From Dendrolimus kikuchii (taxonomy: Eukaryota > Arthropoda > Insecta > Lepidoptera > Lasiocampidae), in the NCBI GenBank assembly GCA_019925095.2, contig CM034405.1:11929401-11993400 (forward strand): a DNA stretch of 64,000 nucleotides, in the 5' to 3' direction. Below the pieces are notes generated by a model. That model did not search any database, was not told the origin of the DNA, and was given only the letters and a program-made list of their open reading frames with translations. The position numbers were made by a program, and so were the translations under genes. This document shows, piece by piece, positions 22,951-36,297 of the stretch (position 1 is the first letter of the stretch; each line of letters starts with the position of its first letter).

Positions 22951-24544
22951 TAAATAAATACATGACTTACAAAATTTAAATACATGTATCACCTCATCAC
23001 AAATCAGGACATTATCAGTGAGGTTATAAGCATAAATTTTCGTTCCCAAGTGGGAGATGAGAAATTAAAGCGATAACTTTGATATATCGCTGTTAAACTT
23101 ACCGATAAGTCACTCTGAGAGATCGGCTTCAAATGGCAGCCGGTGTAAAGTTATCCATCGCTCGGAGATACGAAGCGCCTCGCCACTGGAATGGGGGGAT
23201 GCCGGAACGGAGGGAAGGGCGCAACTCAAACACAAAATTAAACGCCCCACTAGATAACGTTTATAAACTTTTTGTTTCAATGACGAGCTCTTTTTGGGAA
23301 CGGGATTAATCAAGTCAATAACATTATTTTTGAAGTAATGGTCTTCTATAGGGGTGATCACAGTAGGTATGTAAATATGGAACCTCTGATCACACCCACA
23401 ATGTATGTCTGTTAGCGTGATGATATACTTAGCTGTATAGTGGATATAACAAACGTCTTCTTATTCAACAGTACCAGGTACAATTAATTGATTACAGTAT
23501 CTATTACTGATATTTACAATACTTTGATTTATCACTGGTTCTAACTTTATGCAGTTTAAATAGAGAATGGCTTTGACTTTAAGAACCTCAACGGGCAGAA
23601 TGCCGCCGTTGTATATCGTGAATACTGAATGGCGTGGGATCTCGATGGTGTTCTTGCGGCGTCTCATCCTAAATGCCGCGGGCACCCTTATAACTCGTAT
23701 ACTGGACATTGGACTTTCGGTTGAAAATTGTGAAATGCAATCAATATATCAAAATTGTCGTGTTGACCATTGGTCTCTAACTGTTGAGAATGCAAAAGTG
23801 AATGGTGTATGAAAATAGCGAATGATCTCGCTTCAGCCATATATCTGGAGAAAGATAATGATATGATCATGATTAAATGGGGGCTACCTGGTCCACCACC
23901 ATACATTTAAATGTTAGCTGTTATTAATGTTACTTTTTTTAAACATATTTAAATACTCAATCGCACATAGAAAAACATATAGGTGAATTTTTTAAGTGAG
24001 ACTCTATGACCATATCCAAAATTGTAAAATATAACGACAAATACTCGAAGGAGTCTTGGGGCTAATTTTAATGAAAACTAAAGCAATACCATTGTATTTA
24101 AAAAAAATCAATTACTCTAGTCAGGGATCTATACGGCTGATTTTGAAAAAAAAATAACACAGTTGTATTATGTATTACACTAACCTATAGTGTAGCTTTT
24201 AAGGATACATTTCTGTGAAGGAACGTCATACAGCTACCTAAGCATAAATGACTGCTTTTCGATTTTCTTGTTTTTGAGTCTGTCTGAAAGTTTCATAACG
24301 AATTTCAATGTAGATGCTAAGAATTAAATCCAGAACTCAATCGTATGTAAAAAAATACATTACAAATTTTTTCATAATGTCAAAAAACGTGTCATATAAT
24401 AAATAACCCTTTTTTCGTCTGTCATTTTCCTCGTCTAGCCTTCACTGAACGTAGTACCCACCTGAAATAGTTTACGTAGAGAAAATGTAGACCAATATCA
24501 TTTTCTACATCAACGCACTACAATAGTTGTATGATAAAACATTG

Positions 24545-25213
24545 TACATACATACATACATACATAACTTCACGCCAGTTCCCTTGCGGGGTAGGCACGA
24601 ACAACAGAGCGCCATTTAGGCCCATTCTTACACACCTCACTTGCTTCTTTGACATTCATAACTCTTGTCATGCACACTCGTCTGTTCTTAAGGCTCCTGA
24701 CATCACCCTCCGCTAGTACACGATCAATTTGATCATGGAAGGTGTGTCGTGGCCTTCCACGACTTCTGCATCCATCCACTTTTGCATTGTATATCTGTTT
24801 AGTCATTCTTTCATCATGCATTCTTTCCACATGCCCGAACCACCGGAGCATTCCTTTCCTTACCTTCACCCCGACACTCTCTTTCCGACCAACTCTCTTT
24901 CTTACTTCGGTATTACGAACGCGGTCCGCGAGCGTCACTCCGCAGATTTTGCGCAGTGCTCGCATCTCAACCGCGTTTACTCTACTTTCATGCTCTCTCT
25001 TCCATACCCAACTCTCGCTTCCATACGTGAGCGTAGGTACCAGCACCGCGTTGTGTATGGCGAGCTGGGCCTTCTGGCTGAGGTTCTTAGCGCCTAGAAG
25101 TTTACCTAACGCTCCATTCAAACTATTCCCCAAATTTACTCTTCTTTCTATATCAGCGGTGTACCTTCCATCCCTGCTAAAAGCACATCCAAGATATACA
25201 AACTCATTCACTC
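24545..25213 (-). mobile_element. RTE-type LINE, second 5'-truncated 3' end
   Basis: This copy has the same family and orientation as 3474-4190, with the same coding end (VNEFVYLGCAFSRD ... AYPARELA) and the same (CATA)n tail. It differs from the first copy at only a scatter of positions by eye. Homology stops at about 25213, inside the codons for VNEF, where the other copy continues. The two copies are therefore separate insertions truncated at different 5' points. The open frame reads on a few residues into flanking DNA (to 25232), which is not part of the element. It lies antisense in the first Sidestep intron. Confidence 0.85.
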
Positions 25214-27643
25214 TTGTAATTTGTGACAACACAATTTCTATAGAAATTACTTATCGATACCTTATACCGACAACACGAGTAAATCATAATATGCCTAAAT
25301 CAAACGAATGTGCCTTTCGCGTGTTTCTTAATTTGAGAGAGTACAATATATTGATTTACAAAAGGAAGAATTCCCATTGTACACTTATACTTTATTCGTT
25401 GAAACAAATTTTAGGGTTTCATAGCAATTATAAAGTTATGTTACAATTCTTAGAAATGTCGAAATTTTCATTCAAAGTACCTAATGATAAATACCGGTAA
25501 CACCATCTTCATCACATTCAATTTGTGACTGCCATGGCGATGTTAGCGCCAATAAAACGCGGTCGGAGCGCCACCTTTTCGGTTATATTTGCCTATCCCT
25601 CAGGAAAAGTCCTTTCTTTCTTAATCGAAGGTACTCTATATCCTATTCTATACCTCTGACAACGGTTATGCAAAATTTCAAGACAATTTGTTGCGTAGAT
25701 AAGACGTGAAAACATTACATACGAACAAACCCATATTCGCATTATAATATTGGTTAGTAAGTGAGTATTAGCATAAACAGCTATCTGTCTGCTTGGTATC
25801 TATATAAATAAATAGAACTGAAGGATTTGTTTGTGGATTTAAAGTAAATGCCATTTTTAGAAAATTTTATATTCTATTTCAAAGTTTGTTTCAAATACGC
25901 TTCGAAACAACTCAATGGATTGCAATGGAAAAATGTATGAATTAAAACAAGGAATTTATATCAAGTTTTCATCATTAATTTGTTAACTTTCTATAATATA
26001 CTTTCTGTTGTATATACAGAGTTTAAAAAATCACAGGTTATCGTGTCATGATAATTTCGAAACGACAATAAAAGTACTCGGTGATCATTCAAAAACTATA
26101 ATAACTCATGGAAGCTTAATTAGACGTCGTTAAAGTGCTAGGAAAGTCGGCTTACTGTATTCGCCATTGTTTTGATTCGTACTTATTATTCTTGGTTTTT
26201 GTAAATTTGTTACTTATTTTTTTTGGAGAAATTATTTAAGCAACTTCAATCAAATCGCATTTACAGTAGTGTTACAACTCAAAAAATTTAAAGGGTCAAG
26301 ATAAACAAAAATATTTAATATATGCGGAGGTGGGTGGTTTGATGGTTGGCTTACTCTGTACTCGTTGTAAATTAAACAAAAACTTATTCTTATTAACACC
26401 TTTTTTCATCGTTGTGTAGTCACTGATCTCACCACTATGGGCTGTATAATCCCATAATGACATATTATGTCATTCAGTAATAACGATAGGACTATTCTCT
26501 TTTTTACAAGCTTTTATTTAACTTGCAATGAATGTACCTATGTATGTGTGGATGTATGTAAGTTAGTTCGAGTGGAATCTTGCAAGTTAAATTTGATCAA
26601 CTTCCCGGTTTCCAATTAAGCTGAAATTTTGCACGAATATGTACATCGCGTGACAATGATGGCCATAGGAACTCCTGTGCTAAACGAGATAGACCCGTCG
26701 TGTTTGGGCTCGTTTTACTGGCTTGATTAGCACTCTGCTGCTACATGATACCCAAGATCTCAAAAGATTGTATTTAAAAACCTTTTTAAAAAAGCTTATT
26801 TTAATTATATTTGTTATACGTACTATGTGTGGGGGTTGAAATAAGATGTGTGCGTCTATGATATCTACCCCATTGGACAGGATTACGCACCACTAGGCGA
26901 GATCCCATGGCTCAATCGCCACGGAAGCTAGGCTCGACCGCTTAAGAGGGGAGTACAAAATAATACGAAGAGATGTAGTACTCTAGATGTAATTGTTGCT
27001 TAATTAATTTAACATTAAACTTTAAACTGTGATATACCAAAATCTTAAGTGCTACGTGATAATATTTGTAACATATATAATTCTGACCATGTTCGTAGAT
27101 GCATCTCCGAAGGCTTTGTCTATTTATTGTATTGACAGATTTTGACACGTACATGGACAACTCAATTTTAACCTTGCTAATTATGTAGCATTAAATTATT
27201 CCATGTACGTCAAGTAACATTATGTAAAGAAGATATTTTAGCAATATGATTATACCTATTTTTCAGGTGACTTATCGTTATGTTTATCAACGACACAATA
27301 CGATACTAAGTTGAAAACCTCCTATAAACCGCGACTAATCCGTCGAAGCGCTTTATGTTTCGAGTTGGAATTATGCATAGCCCGAGGGATTAGCGGATTG
27401 TCATCCCGTGTCTCCCCGGCAACGACTTTACCGGATCATTTTCATGGTTGAATGTACGAACAAATAGTTTAGGTATCTGGGGCAAATGTCTTCGGCCCGG
27501 GAGTGCAGACGGCTCCGCTTTGTATTGTTTTAACAATTAATGCTGATGGACACTGTTCACTTCTGTCTTTCAATTTGGATGCAGCAACCAAAGTGATCAA
27601 TCTAAAGATAAAATAAGTCTTTCAATGTTATTAAATATCGTAT

Positions 27644-28017
27644 CCATTCTGTTCTGAGTCTCAAGTAGCTTAAGGAATTTATTTCCTAGGAGCTGTACTC
27701 AGTTCTTTTTTGAATGAGTTCAGCATACAGGCAGCCGGCTCATCTGATGGAAAGCGGTTACCGTTGCCCCATTCTGTTCTGAGTCTCAAGTAGCTTAAGG
27801 AATTTATTTCCTAGGAGCTGTACTCAGTTCTTTTTTGAATGAGTTCAGCATACAGGCAGCCGGCTCATCTGATGGAAAGCGGTTACCGTTGCCCCATTCT
27901 GTTCTGGGTCGTAAGTAACTTAAGGAATTTATTTCCTAGAAGCTGTACTCAGTTTTTTTTGCATGAGTTCAGCATAGAAGCAGCCGGCTCATCTGATGGA
28001 AAGCGGTTACCGTTGCC
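27644..28017 (+). repeat. Triple tandem repeat of 125 bp
   Basis: Three units start CCATTCTGTTCTG at 27644, 27769 and 27894. Units 1 and 2 look identical; unit 3 differs at about ten places. Each unit ends with the family F opening 'gatggaaagcggttaccgtt', and family F sequence continues after unit 3 to about 28090. Confidence 0.9.
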
Positions 28018-28619
28018 TAGGGACATTTTTAACACCAAAAGTACCACTAATGTGTTGTCGCTCTCTAAGGGGAAACTGGAACCTGGCCATTCTTACTCGG
28101 TACGCGTTGAAATTCAAATACAAAAGTTTTTATTCAATCTAAGTTTCACTGAAGAACATTTTTGAAGGAATACATATAAGTAAAAATTTAGTCTACGTCT
28201 TACTCCATGTAACTGTTGCCACGTAAAGAGAAGAGTGTACTTCATAATCTATACTTTCAGTCTTTTGGGTACACAATATTATTCTTTTTTGCGTCTGGTA
28301 GGTAACACACAATACTGTCTGCATACACTGAGTGTTTTTAGTCTGCAAACTGGTTGATACAAGTCATGATATTTTCCGATACACGAAAAATTTATCCATA
28401 TAAGAAGCATGTTTTTTACAAAAATCACATGCTCCCTACATTTCTAACCAGGAAATACCGGCGTACACAGAACAACCCGTCAAAGTTTCATCCCAATCGA
28501 ATCAATGATTTAGAACGCATAGAGTATAAATATTCAAACATTATTTTTTATTATTATTATATAGTGGTATATATTTGTTTGGTTTTTTATTAACATATAT
28601 TAATTTTATTTATATTTTA

Positions 28620-28855
28620 TTCACTGACATCAGAGCCCCGATCCTGAGCAGTGAGGGAACGACTGAGAATAGAAGAGAAGTCACGTTGCCTGTCATTACG
28701 TAGGTACGGTGCCAAGAACATTGACCAGTCAGTGTAAGGCAGATCCCAGATACCCAGACCATAAATAACAGAAAGCTCGTTTAAGAAATTTACCGACCCA
28801 GGAATAAAACCCGGGGCCTCTGCATTCCAGTAAGCTTGGCCAGCATTAGTTCTAC
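28620..28855 (-). mobile_element. tRNA-derived SINE, degenerate
   Basis: The minus strand has 'gcagaggccccgggttttat', 'cgagctttctgttatttatg' and 'ggtctgggtatctgggatc', matching the SINE body. The head is eroded. Confidence 0.6.
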
Positions 28856-31800
28856 TATAAGACAAACTAAATGTTTTCTATTATGTAAGCTATTTTCTTT
28901 CCAGTAGAAACAGTTAAATTCTGAAAAGCAATACTGAAATCTTCTATTCTACTAATCCTTGTTCTCACAGTACCAATAAATCAGTATAAACCAGGCCTGC
29001 ATTGATTAAGTAGTCAACCTAGTTAAGTGAAGCTATATTTATTTTCCAACAACAATTTAACAGGTATCTTGCGCGATGGATTTACTTTGTCTTACAAACT
29101 TGTTGAAAACTAATCAACAAAGTTTACACGTTTGCGTATAAACACAAATAAGAAAGTGGAGTGTATAAGAAGTTACTTTTGCTATTATGTCAAAAGGGCG
29201 CGGGGTAATGTGTGCCTTAGGCAAAGGTAACGGCTCACGGCCGGCTTTAATGGTATAAAGCTTGTAACTCATTGTGGCAATTTTAAAACGAATCATTGGC
29301 AGTGATACATCAGTGTCGTTCTTTGGACTAGTGATAACTATATTAAGGTGTTCTCACATTATAAACAAAGTGTATTGACAGTCTGTATTTTTAATTTAAT
29401 GGCATAATCAGAACAATTTGAATTTGAATGGGGGTGATAGACATGCGAGTACTCGTAACGTTTTTCGCCCTTATATCACAATATGTATCTACGCGTACTT
29501 TCTGAAGCAAAGAATGTCGTCAAGCCACAAGTATGCCGACTTGCTTGTATATCTGTCAACCGCTTTATGAATTCTTGATTATTGCCCTGCTGCGTGACAC
29601 TTTGGAATAGTCAACATTGAAGATATCATGAAATTTATATTCTTGGTGAAGTTTAAATGCAATAATATATATTTTAAAGTATATAATAAGTTTAAGTATA
29701 TATTTATTTTAAAACATAACTACATCATATATTGTGTAGGAAGTATTCAGTGGAGCATCATAATTATAGTCGAAATAACGTTTATTTTGTTAATTTAAAG
29801 TTTTGTTTATTTTAAGATTATAAAGATAGTTTAGCGGTCATATTTTAAAAATTAGAGCATTAGTCGTAGAGTATCCATTTAAATAGTTGACATGCTGGCC
29901 TATAAGTAGCTATCAAGCTAGCTTGCCATGGTTTGAACACGCGAGAGTTAACTGTTTATGTCCAATATTAATTACACGGCCAACCTAATCTCGAGTGTAT
30001 TTAGTGTGTTATCAGCCTAACCATAATTATGATGAACACAGCTATATTTGGTCTGTATAGGTTAGTAAGAACAAGTAAGTTTGGAATAAGTGATGTGGAA
30101 TGATCAATATTGAGGTCGAAGTCGGCCGCCACGATAACGTAATTACTGGCAGGCCTCGCCCAAGACGCGGCCACCCCAGTGCCCGGCTTGTCTTACAGCT
30201 TTTCCACACTAAGCGATTCGTTGCCAACGACGTTGTAAATAATTTTGTTCAAGATCGTTGATATAGTTATTTTCTCTCTCTTTGTCTCTCAATCTCACAT
30301 AAACAGTACACACAAGCACGTATACATACACGCACACTATTCCGAAATAAGTGGTAATTACATTTTTCTAATGACATTCAAAGTAAAACTTTAATAATAA
30401 ATATGTAAGTAATACTTATTACCTATCTACTAAATGACTATCAGAAGTATGGAACCTTTTAATCGAAACATCGTTAGACGAGTTGCATAATGACAATGAA
30501 TTAATACAAGTCGTGGAATTCGACTAATATATCAAATTTAGTACATAATTTTAAGTAGGTACTTAAACATCCTGAGCAGATGAAGTAGGAAAGAAATTAA
30601 TGTTCTTTTTTAAATATAAAAAAAACATTAATAAATAATAAATACTGCGCAACGATACAGTAAGTGTAATATTCACAAGGGCCCCAATTCTGCTATTACA
30701 ATGTCATCAGAACAGTCGACCACTGGCGACGTAATGGCTATTTTTCAACTACTGTTGTCATAATGGGTGTTTTTCATACAAAAACGACCATTATGATGTC
30801 AGTTGTCAATGATTCTGACGATATTGTAATAGCATAATTGGGTCGCTGCTCAGCTGGCGATTCAACGGCGACTAGTTGATGGAGATCACTAGCTCATTTT
30901 GCTCTAATACAATCCTCCCCTTACTTATCTTAATGGTAACTCGACTGAATAATGGCATGATAATGGATTTTGCCTATCCAAATTTAAATTTATGAAAGTA
31001 GCTAAAAGCTACTGCACTTTAGGTCTAGCTTGAAATCCATTCCGCAGGTTTGATGTTTAAACTAATCATCGTTAAGAGTGATAGTTAGATATTCTAACAT
31101 ATTTTCACTCAACATTTTTTTTAGATGTTTTTGCGGTTCTGTGTAGCTATAATAATGCTTTATGAACCAGTTTCATGCAAACTTCTAGCGGAGATCCCAG
31201 ATGAGGTTACTGTGTATCAAGAGTATCCAAAAAATAGAACGTGTTTCGACAGCTTACGGTTTAACATAACATTATTGGGTATTTTTCAATAGTTTAATTT
31301 TTTTTTACTGTTAAAACCAATATTGAATACTGTCTCCAATTTTAATTGATAATAATATCACTGTGATATAGTTATTCTTTCAAGGCCTACGTGAAGATAC
31401 TCCACATGTGCACTGATTTTATATTTTTCGTAGCAATTTTAGCAAAAACGAAAACCTTTCTTTTCCTTATGTCCGTCCGTCCATCCGTCTTTCCATTTCT
31501 TTGTATATCACTTTCGCTTTGTTCGGAACCTATTAGGTCTATATGAATAACGTCTAACAGTATATAGTCTATATGGCAGTAAAACCACGAAACAACTAAA
31601 ACTGTATGGGCCACCATACACGTAACTGAAGCTTGATAAACTTGATTTCAATGGACGTAGTCGTTAATCAGGTCTTAAAAAATCATTATAATGTTTTTCA
31701 ATGTTTTATTTTTGTTTAATTGTCGCTCTAATTAATGATTATACTATAAAGGAACTTGTAAAACCATGATATTGAATTGGTTGAATTGATATGGACAATA

Positions 31801-32402
31801 TCCTTTGAATTGGTATAGACAATATCCGTTGAGTAGTTTTTGATATATGAGGTATTTGCGATTGAATGCTCATATAATAATGGGGATTGTTCAAAAAAAA
31901 TTACCCTCTGATTTTATATTTTTATTATGTAAAATAGGGTATTTTAAGATACTAATTTGAATATTTTTGTTTTTTAAGAGTTTGTTTTTTTTAAATTCGA
32001 TTTTAAAGAAAATTATCCGATGACGTCATTGGGGACAACTTTACATTAATTCCTTTGCCTATAAAAAGAAAATAACCATATTAATCTGTGCTACTATTTA
32101 AATGTTACTGTCATTATTCATTATGACATATCGTGATCATTTTAGTGTGGCCAGCCTAGCAATTTTATCGGTAGATTTATTTAATATATTTTGGTGTTCA
32201 ACATTTATTATTTTCTAAAGTTACCGTTAAGTTATTTAAAGTGACCTTTAGTGAAAAATCAATATAATATAACTTAAACTGAATAATGTACAGTTAGACT
32301 GAATACCATTAATTGATAATCAGGCAAAAATTACCTATTAGACACCATTGCGATGTCATTACTTTTCTTAATTTGTAATAAAGTATTCTTTTGGCGATTA
32401 AA

Positions 32403-32583
32403 ACAGATAAAGCTCATAATATTTTCTTAAGTAACTTGTATACTAATAAAACTACGTTTTAACGGTTCGCGGTAATTTTATTTGATTTTGGTTTTTCCGA
32501 CGTTTCCGTGATTAAAAACCAAAATCAAATAAAATCACCGCGCTTAAAACCGTTAAAACGTAGTTTTATTACAGATAAAGCTC
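32403..32583. mobile_element. Family B fold-back insertion with 13-bp target duplication
   Basis: The 13-mer ACAGATAAAGCTC occurs at 32403-32415 and again at 32571-32583, flanking a 155-bp insert. The insert starts 'ataatattttcttaagtaac', like other family B copies. It then carries arms of about 50 nt that are reverse complements: 'aataaaactacgttttaacg ... ttattt gattttggtttt', and back again. Long direct repeats point to target-primed reverse transcription. The fold-back suggests snap-back copying. Confidence 0.75.
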
Positions 32584-33589
32584 TAAAATACTTTGATTTG
32601 GTATCACATTTGGGTTATCATTTTTAATGTCTGATACTAGACATAGTCTCACATCCAATGATGTTGTCAATCCAGTTACTAAAAAGGTTGTATTGTCAGT
32701 TTCAATTGTTATTAGTCAGACCTTGTCCTTAGGACTGCACTTCAGAGATAAAAACTTGGTATCTGAGCGTGACGGTCGTGCGAATTCAGTGCATTTTCCC
32801 CATACTAGAAATACCTACCGAAGTTTTCAATTTAAAAATCATTGCGATGTTCGATAAGGTCTTTTTTAAGTCAATGTGTTGAGAGTTACTTTCATACACA
32901 CACGTGTGTATCTGCAAGAATTACAAATTTTAGTAATTTCACTATTAGCAACCTGGCAACATTGGATATTTAGGCTTTAAATCGGCGGTTAATGCAGAAT
33001 TTCTAAATTCTAATATTATTCATTACAATTAATTTCGTCCTTAGAAAAATCTTCTAAAATCATCCGACAAAAAAGTGAACTGTTTTATTAATGAAAATAT
33101 ATTAAATATTTTCTCTTTCTAAACATGGCCGGATCTTCAAAGAGGAGTGTTAATTTTGTAAAGGCTCATACGCTAAACCTACACTAACATGTAATGTTAT
33201 TAGAGTACATAGCTATAGTACATATTGGAGAAATAAGAGGAGCTAAAATATGTTAGTAGTTTTGTGAAGGTTTCTAAATTCAACATGTTCGTCCATAGAT
33301 CTTCCTTCCTTCTTTCCTTTTAGCCTGTGTAGTATATTACTATTCCTGTCTGTAAATTTCATCCATATAAGAAATCAGTAATGTTAATTATTATTTAATA
33401 TATGATTGATGTAAGTATACTTTGTGTTGAAGTCAGGATATTTGGAGGTCTTGATAATTTGGTACAATCAATCAATCAACAACCTATATTACTTTCTTAA
33501 TAATCTATAATACAAGTGGGGCCATGGAAAGACAACATGTAGAGGCCCCTTGACAAATTTAATGAAAATGTGACGTGACACTGACCGGC

Positions 33590-34020
33590 GACTATCCCTG
33601 TCTACGCCATATAATAATGCACCCAAGGACAAGCCCCGGCCAGTGTAGGACTATTGTGGAAAATGAGCACAAAAGTACCGGGCTATTGGGGTGAACTAAT
33701 CAGTTTCCATTTATTGGTTTGGGCTTGCTTGAGATAAATTCAGGTTCTGGTGAACTTTTTGTATGCCATTAGCTAGTTCATAAAGAATACTCCAAAGTAC
33801 TGGGGGTCTGGAAGTATGGGGACTATGGCGTTTGCCCGTGGCAATGTTCAGGGAACGTGGAAAAATGGGCAGACGGTGACTCGCCACTCCCTGCATGGGC
33901 CCCAAAAAATGCCATAGAAGACAGGGGCAACATAGGTGTGAGTGGCTAAGGGGTGTAGATAGGTGGGCTGCAGGTACACCGAAGCTACTTCTGACGTGAT
34001 GCCAAAAATTAAACAAACAA
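33590..34020 (-). repeat. GC-richer block ending in (CAAA)n, probable retroposon tail
   Basis: The block is clearly less AT-rich than its surroundings, with 'gacaagccccggccagtgta', 'ccactccctgcatgggcccc' and 'cacgtcagaagtagcttcgg' (minus). It ends at about 34005-34022 in 'aaacaaacaaaca'. A minus-strand open frame (34016-33711, 101 residues) shows no known motif. I suspect a LINE or SINE 3' part, but no second copy is in the window. Confidence 0.35.
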
Positions 34021-36090
34021 ACAATTATTATTATTATTAATACAGTATTTAAAGCAGCTTCCAGTCCCTTTACTACTATATCTACAGAAGGCTATTTATA
34101 CTCCAATGCCATCTTCAGTGAAATAATAAATAATAAAAAAAAAGCCTCAATCCTTATACCTACTTGACAGAAATCCCTAAAGATATTTCATAAGGGACAT
34201 ATTGGATACGCGGCCAACTACTGCTGGGTCACCTATATCACAAAGGAAAGATAATGGGGTTCTCTAAAAGTAGTTACGACGGACGGATATACAATATAAA
34301 TAGACCTAGATAATACTTTAGTTAATCAGATCCTTTCTTAGCATTCCGTACTAATGTTGGTAAAAAAAATGGAACTTTTCTAAAACATTTTTCTAAGGGA
34401 CTTCTGGGTCTATAAATGAAAATTGGTAGAATATGTAATCAATATACCGTCACAAAATGCTTGAGTCAAAACGTAATAAAATAAAGCCTGGCTATAATGT
34501 CTAGAACATGGACTCATTTTTTTGTCCTTTAGCGATATCCTGTCTTATCTGTAGTCAGTATCAGTGAATTGCAAGCAATATTATTTTAATTTTTAACATT
34601 TATCCAATTCTAAATTCCACTATCATAACTAAAAAATACCAAGTTTCACACGAGCAGTGATTTTTAAAATTCACTTCACTTTCACCACAATTCACCAAGG
34701 ATGTCTAGCGTAATTCAATGCAAAAAAAAATCATCATAATTTGATGTAATTTTGTAGTTTGTAATTATTCGTTTCTCTTCTTTTAATTGAATAATTGCTC
34801 TATTGATTATCACAAGGTATTAAGCGTGTTGCTTACAAAATTATAGTCATTATTATCAAAGTGAACATCATAGGTTATGTTGACAAAACGCTTAAGTAGT
34901 AAATAAAGCAACTTGATACTTGATATTCGACGTAATACTAAAAGTTCTAGAAGTGTCAAAATTGTTCTTGACATAATATTGGAGTTGCTAAAGTTTAGAC
35001 AAATTTCCGAAAGTGGCGCCTCTATTATTTTCATATTAATTCGGTCAGTACCTAGGTGAAATTTATCTGACGGCTTTTTTTTGTTTACATAGGCATATGG
35101 AGTGCGATTCTGAAAGAAGTTAAAAAAAATACTCTTCAGATTGAGGGACATGTATCTAGAGATTAGTGAAAGTAGACGGCACGAAAGATTTTTGCTAAGA
35201 TCGTGGAGTCGCACATGAAGAATCATCTTCACTGCCTACTCCTATAGACAAGAAGCGTAATAATTTGTATGTAATACTTTAAAGTTAAGCGCATATAAAT
35301 AACATCTGTCATTGTTATTCAAATTTTGAGCTAAACAGCCTAACAAATTTTCGTTTAGCATAAAACATGGTTAGAGATTAAAATGATAATAAGCTGACCC
35401 GCCTTAGTACCTATATATTGCCTAATTTTAAAACTTAAAAAATTAGAAATCTTTTGTATAATGGTTACCATTCGCTTCATTATCATACTGTGTTTTTATA
35501 ATTTTGTTTGAACTACTTTTACGGAGTTTATACATTTGTATATCAACGGCCTAACCGTAGAGGCTCAATGATTAATGGCTGGTTCTTATATCTTCCGATC
35601 GTTCATTTGCCTTACTATCAGGTAAAATTTGACATAAGCTCCATACAAGTAATGTCTAAATTCAACCGATGGTAGGGCCAGTAAATGAATAGTAAGATAT
35701 AGGCACCGACCATAAGACAACCGCATCTGAAGGAAATCTTGGCAAAAAGCATGCACCACTTTCGTTTTTCTAACTTAATGACGGTGAAAGATAACATAGT
35801 TAGAAAAGTTACACACAAAATTACCAATGTATAAAACCGCCTTGCATAATTCAATCATGTACAATTATAATCATAAAAATAGGGAGACCTGGACACACTA
35901 GTGGGACGTGTATGGTCTTCATTATTATACAGCGGATTTCACTTATAACGACTTTTTAAAATAGTGAAGTAACACTTCAGTCCCTTGAACTTAAAGTATA
36001 CTATTAGAGGAAATAACTTAAAATTCCTTCTTTAAAATTTAAAAGGTGTTTATAAGTAAGACCGATAACGTTTTGTTTCTTTGCAACCAG

Positions 36091-36297
36091 GTCGCCCAGC
36101 TCCTACAGTAATGTGGCTAATAGACGGCACACCTGCGCCGCAATACATTGGTGAAAAGACTGACAATCACGTGGTGCTCAACAGGCTAGAATTGCCTCAC
36201 GTCAAAAGAAACCATCTTAATACAACATTCAAATGCCGGGCATCGAACACAAATCTCGTCAGCCCACAAGAAAAAACTGTTAGGTTGGAAATGAATT
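36091..36297 (+). CDS. Sidestep-family Ig receptor, exon for rest of Ig2
   Basis: This 207-nt exon runs from phase 1 to phase 1. It follows TTTGCAACCAG (acceptor AG at 36089-36090) and ends at the strong donor GTAAGT at 36298. It encodes RPAPTVMWLIDGTPAP, with the core Ig tryptophan, then the E-F region NRLELPHVKRNHLNTT and the second disulphide cysteine in FKCRASNTN. The C-terminal strand TVRLEMN leads into the linker to Ig3. N-T-T just before FKC is a possible N-glycosylation sequon. The upstream TTG at 36081 lies in the intron and is not a start. The 14.1-kb intron before this exon splits Ig2 right after the first cysteine strand, as expected for this family. Confidence 0.93.

Larger units (their letters stand above)
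21972..36090 (+). other. Intron within Ig2 (14.1 kb)
   Basis: A GT-AG intron (GTGAGG ... CAACCAG), phase 1. It holds a minus-strand SINE (22770-22950), an RTE LINE end (24545-25213), a 125-bp triplication (27644-28017), another SINE (28620-28855), a fold-back insertion (32403-32583) and an unclassified GC-richer block (33590-34016). A somewhat GC-rich patch at 23100-23240 and a repeat-like stretch near 26640-26940 are unclassified. The remainder is AT-rich sequence in which I see no gene. Confidence 0.85.

Noticed and set aside
24742..25500. 252-residue plus-strand open frame
   Set aside because: It is the antisense shadow of the RTE polymerase; the minus strand has the recognisable motifs. 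The same holds for 3672-4208.
33711..34016. 101-residue minus-strand open frame as a gene
   Set aside because: It lies in a GC-richer block with a retroposon-like end and has no known domain; openness follows from base composition.
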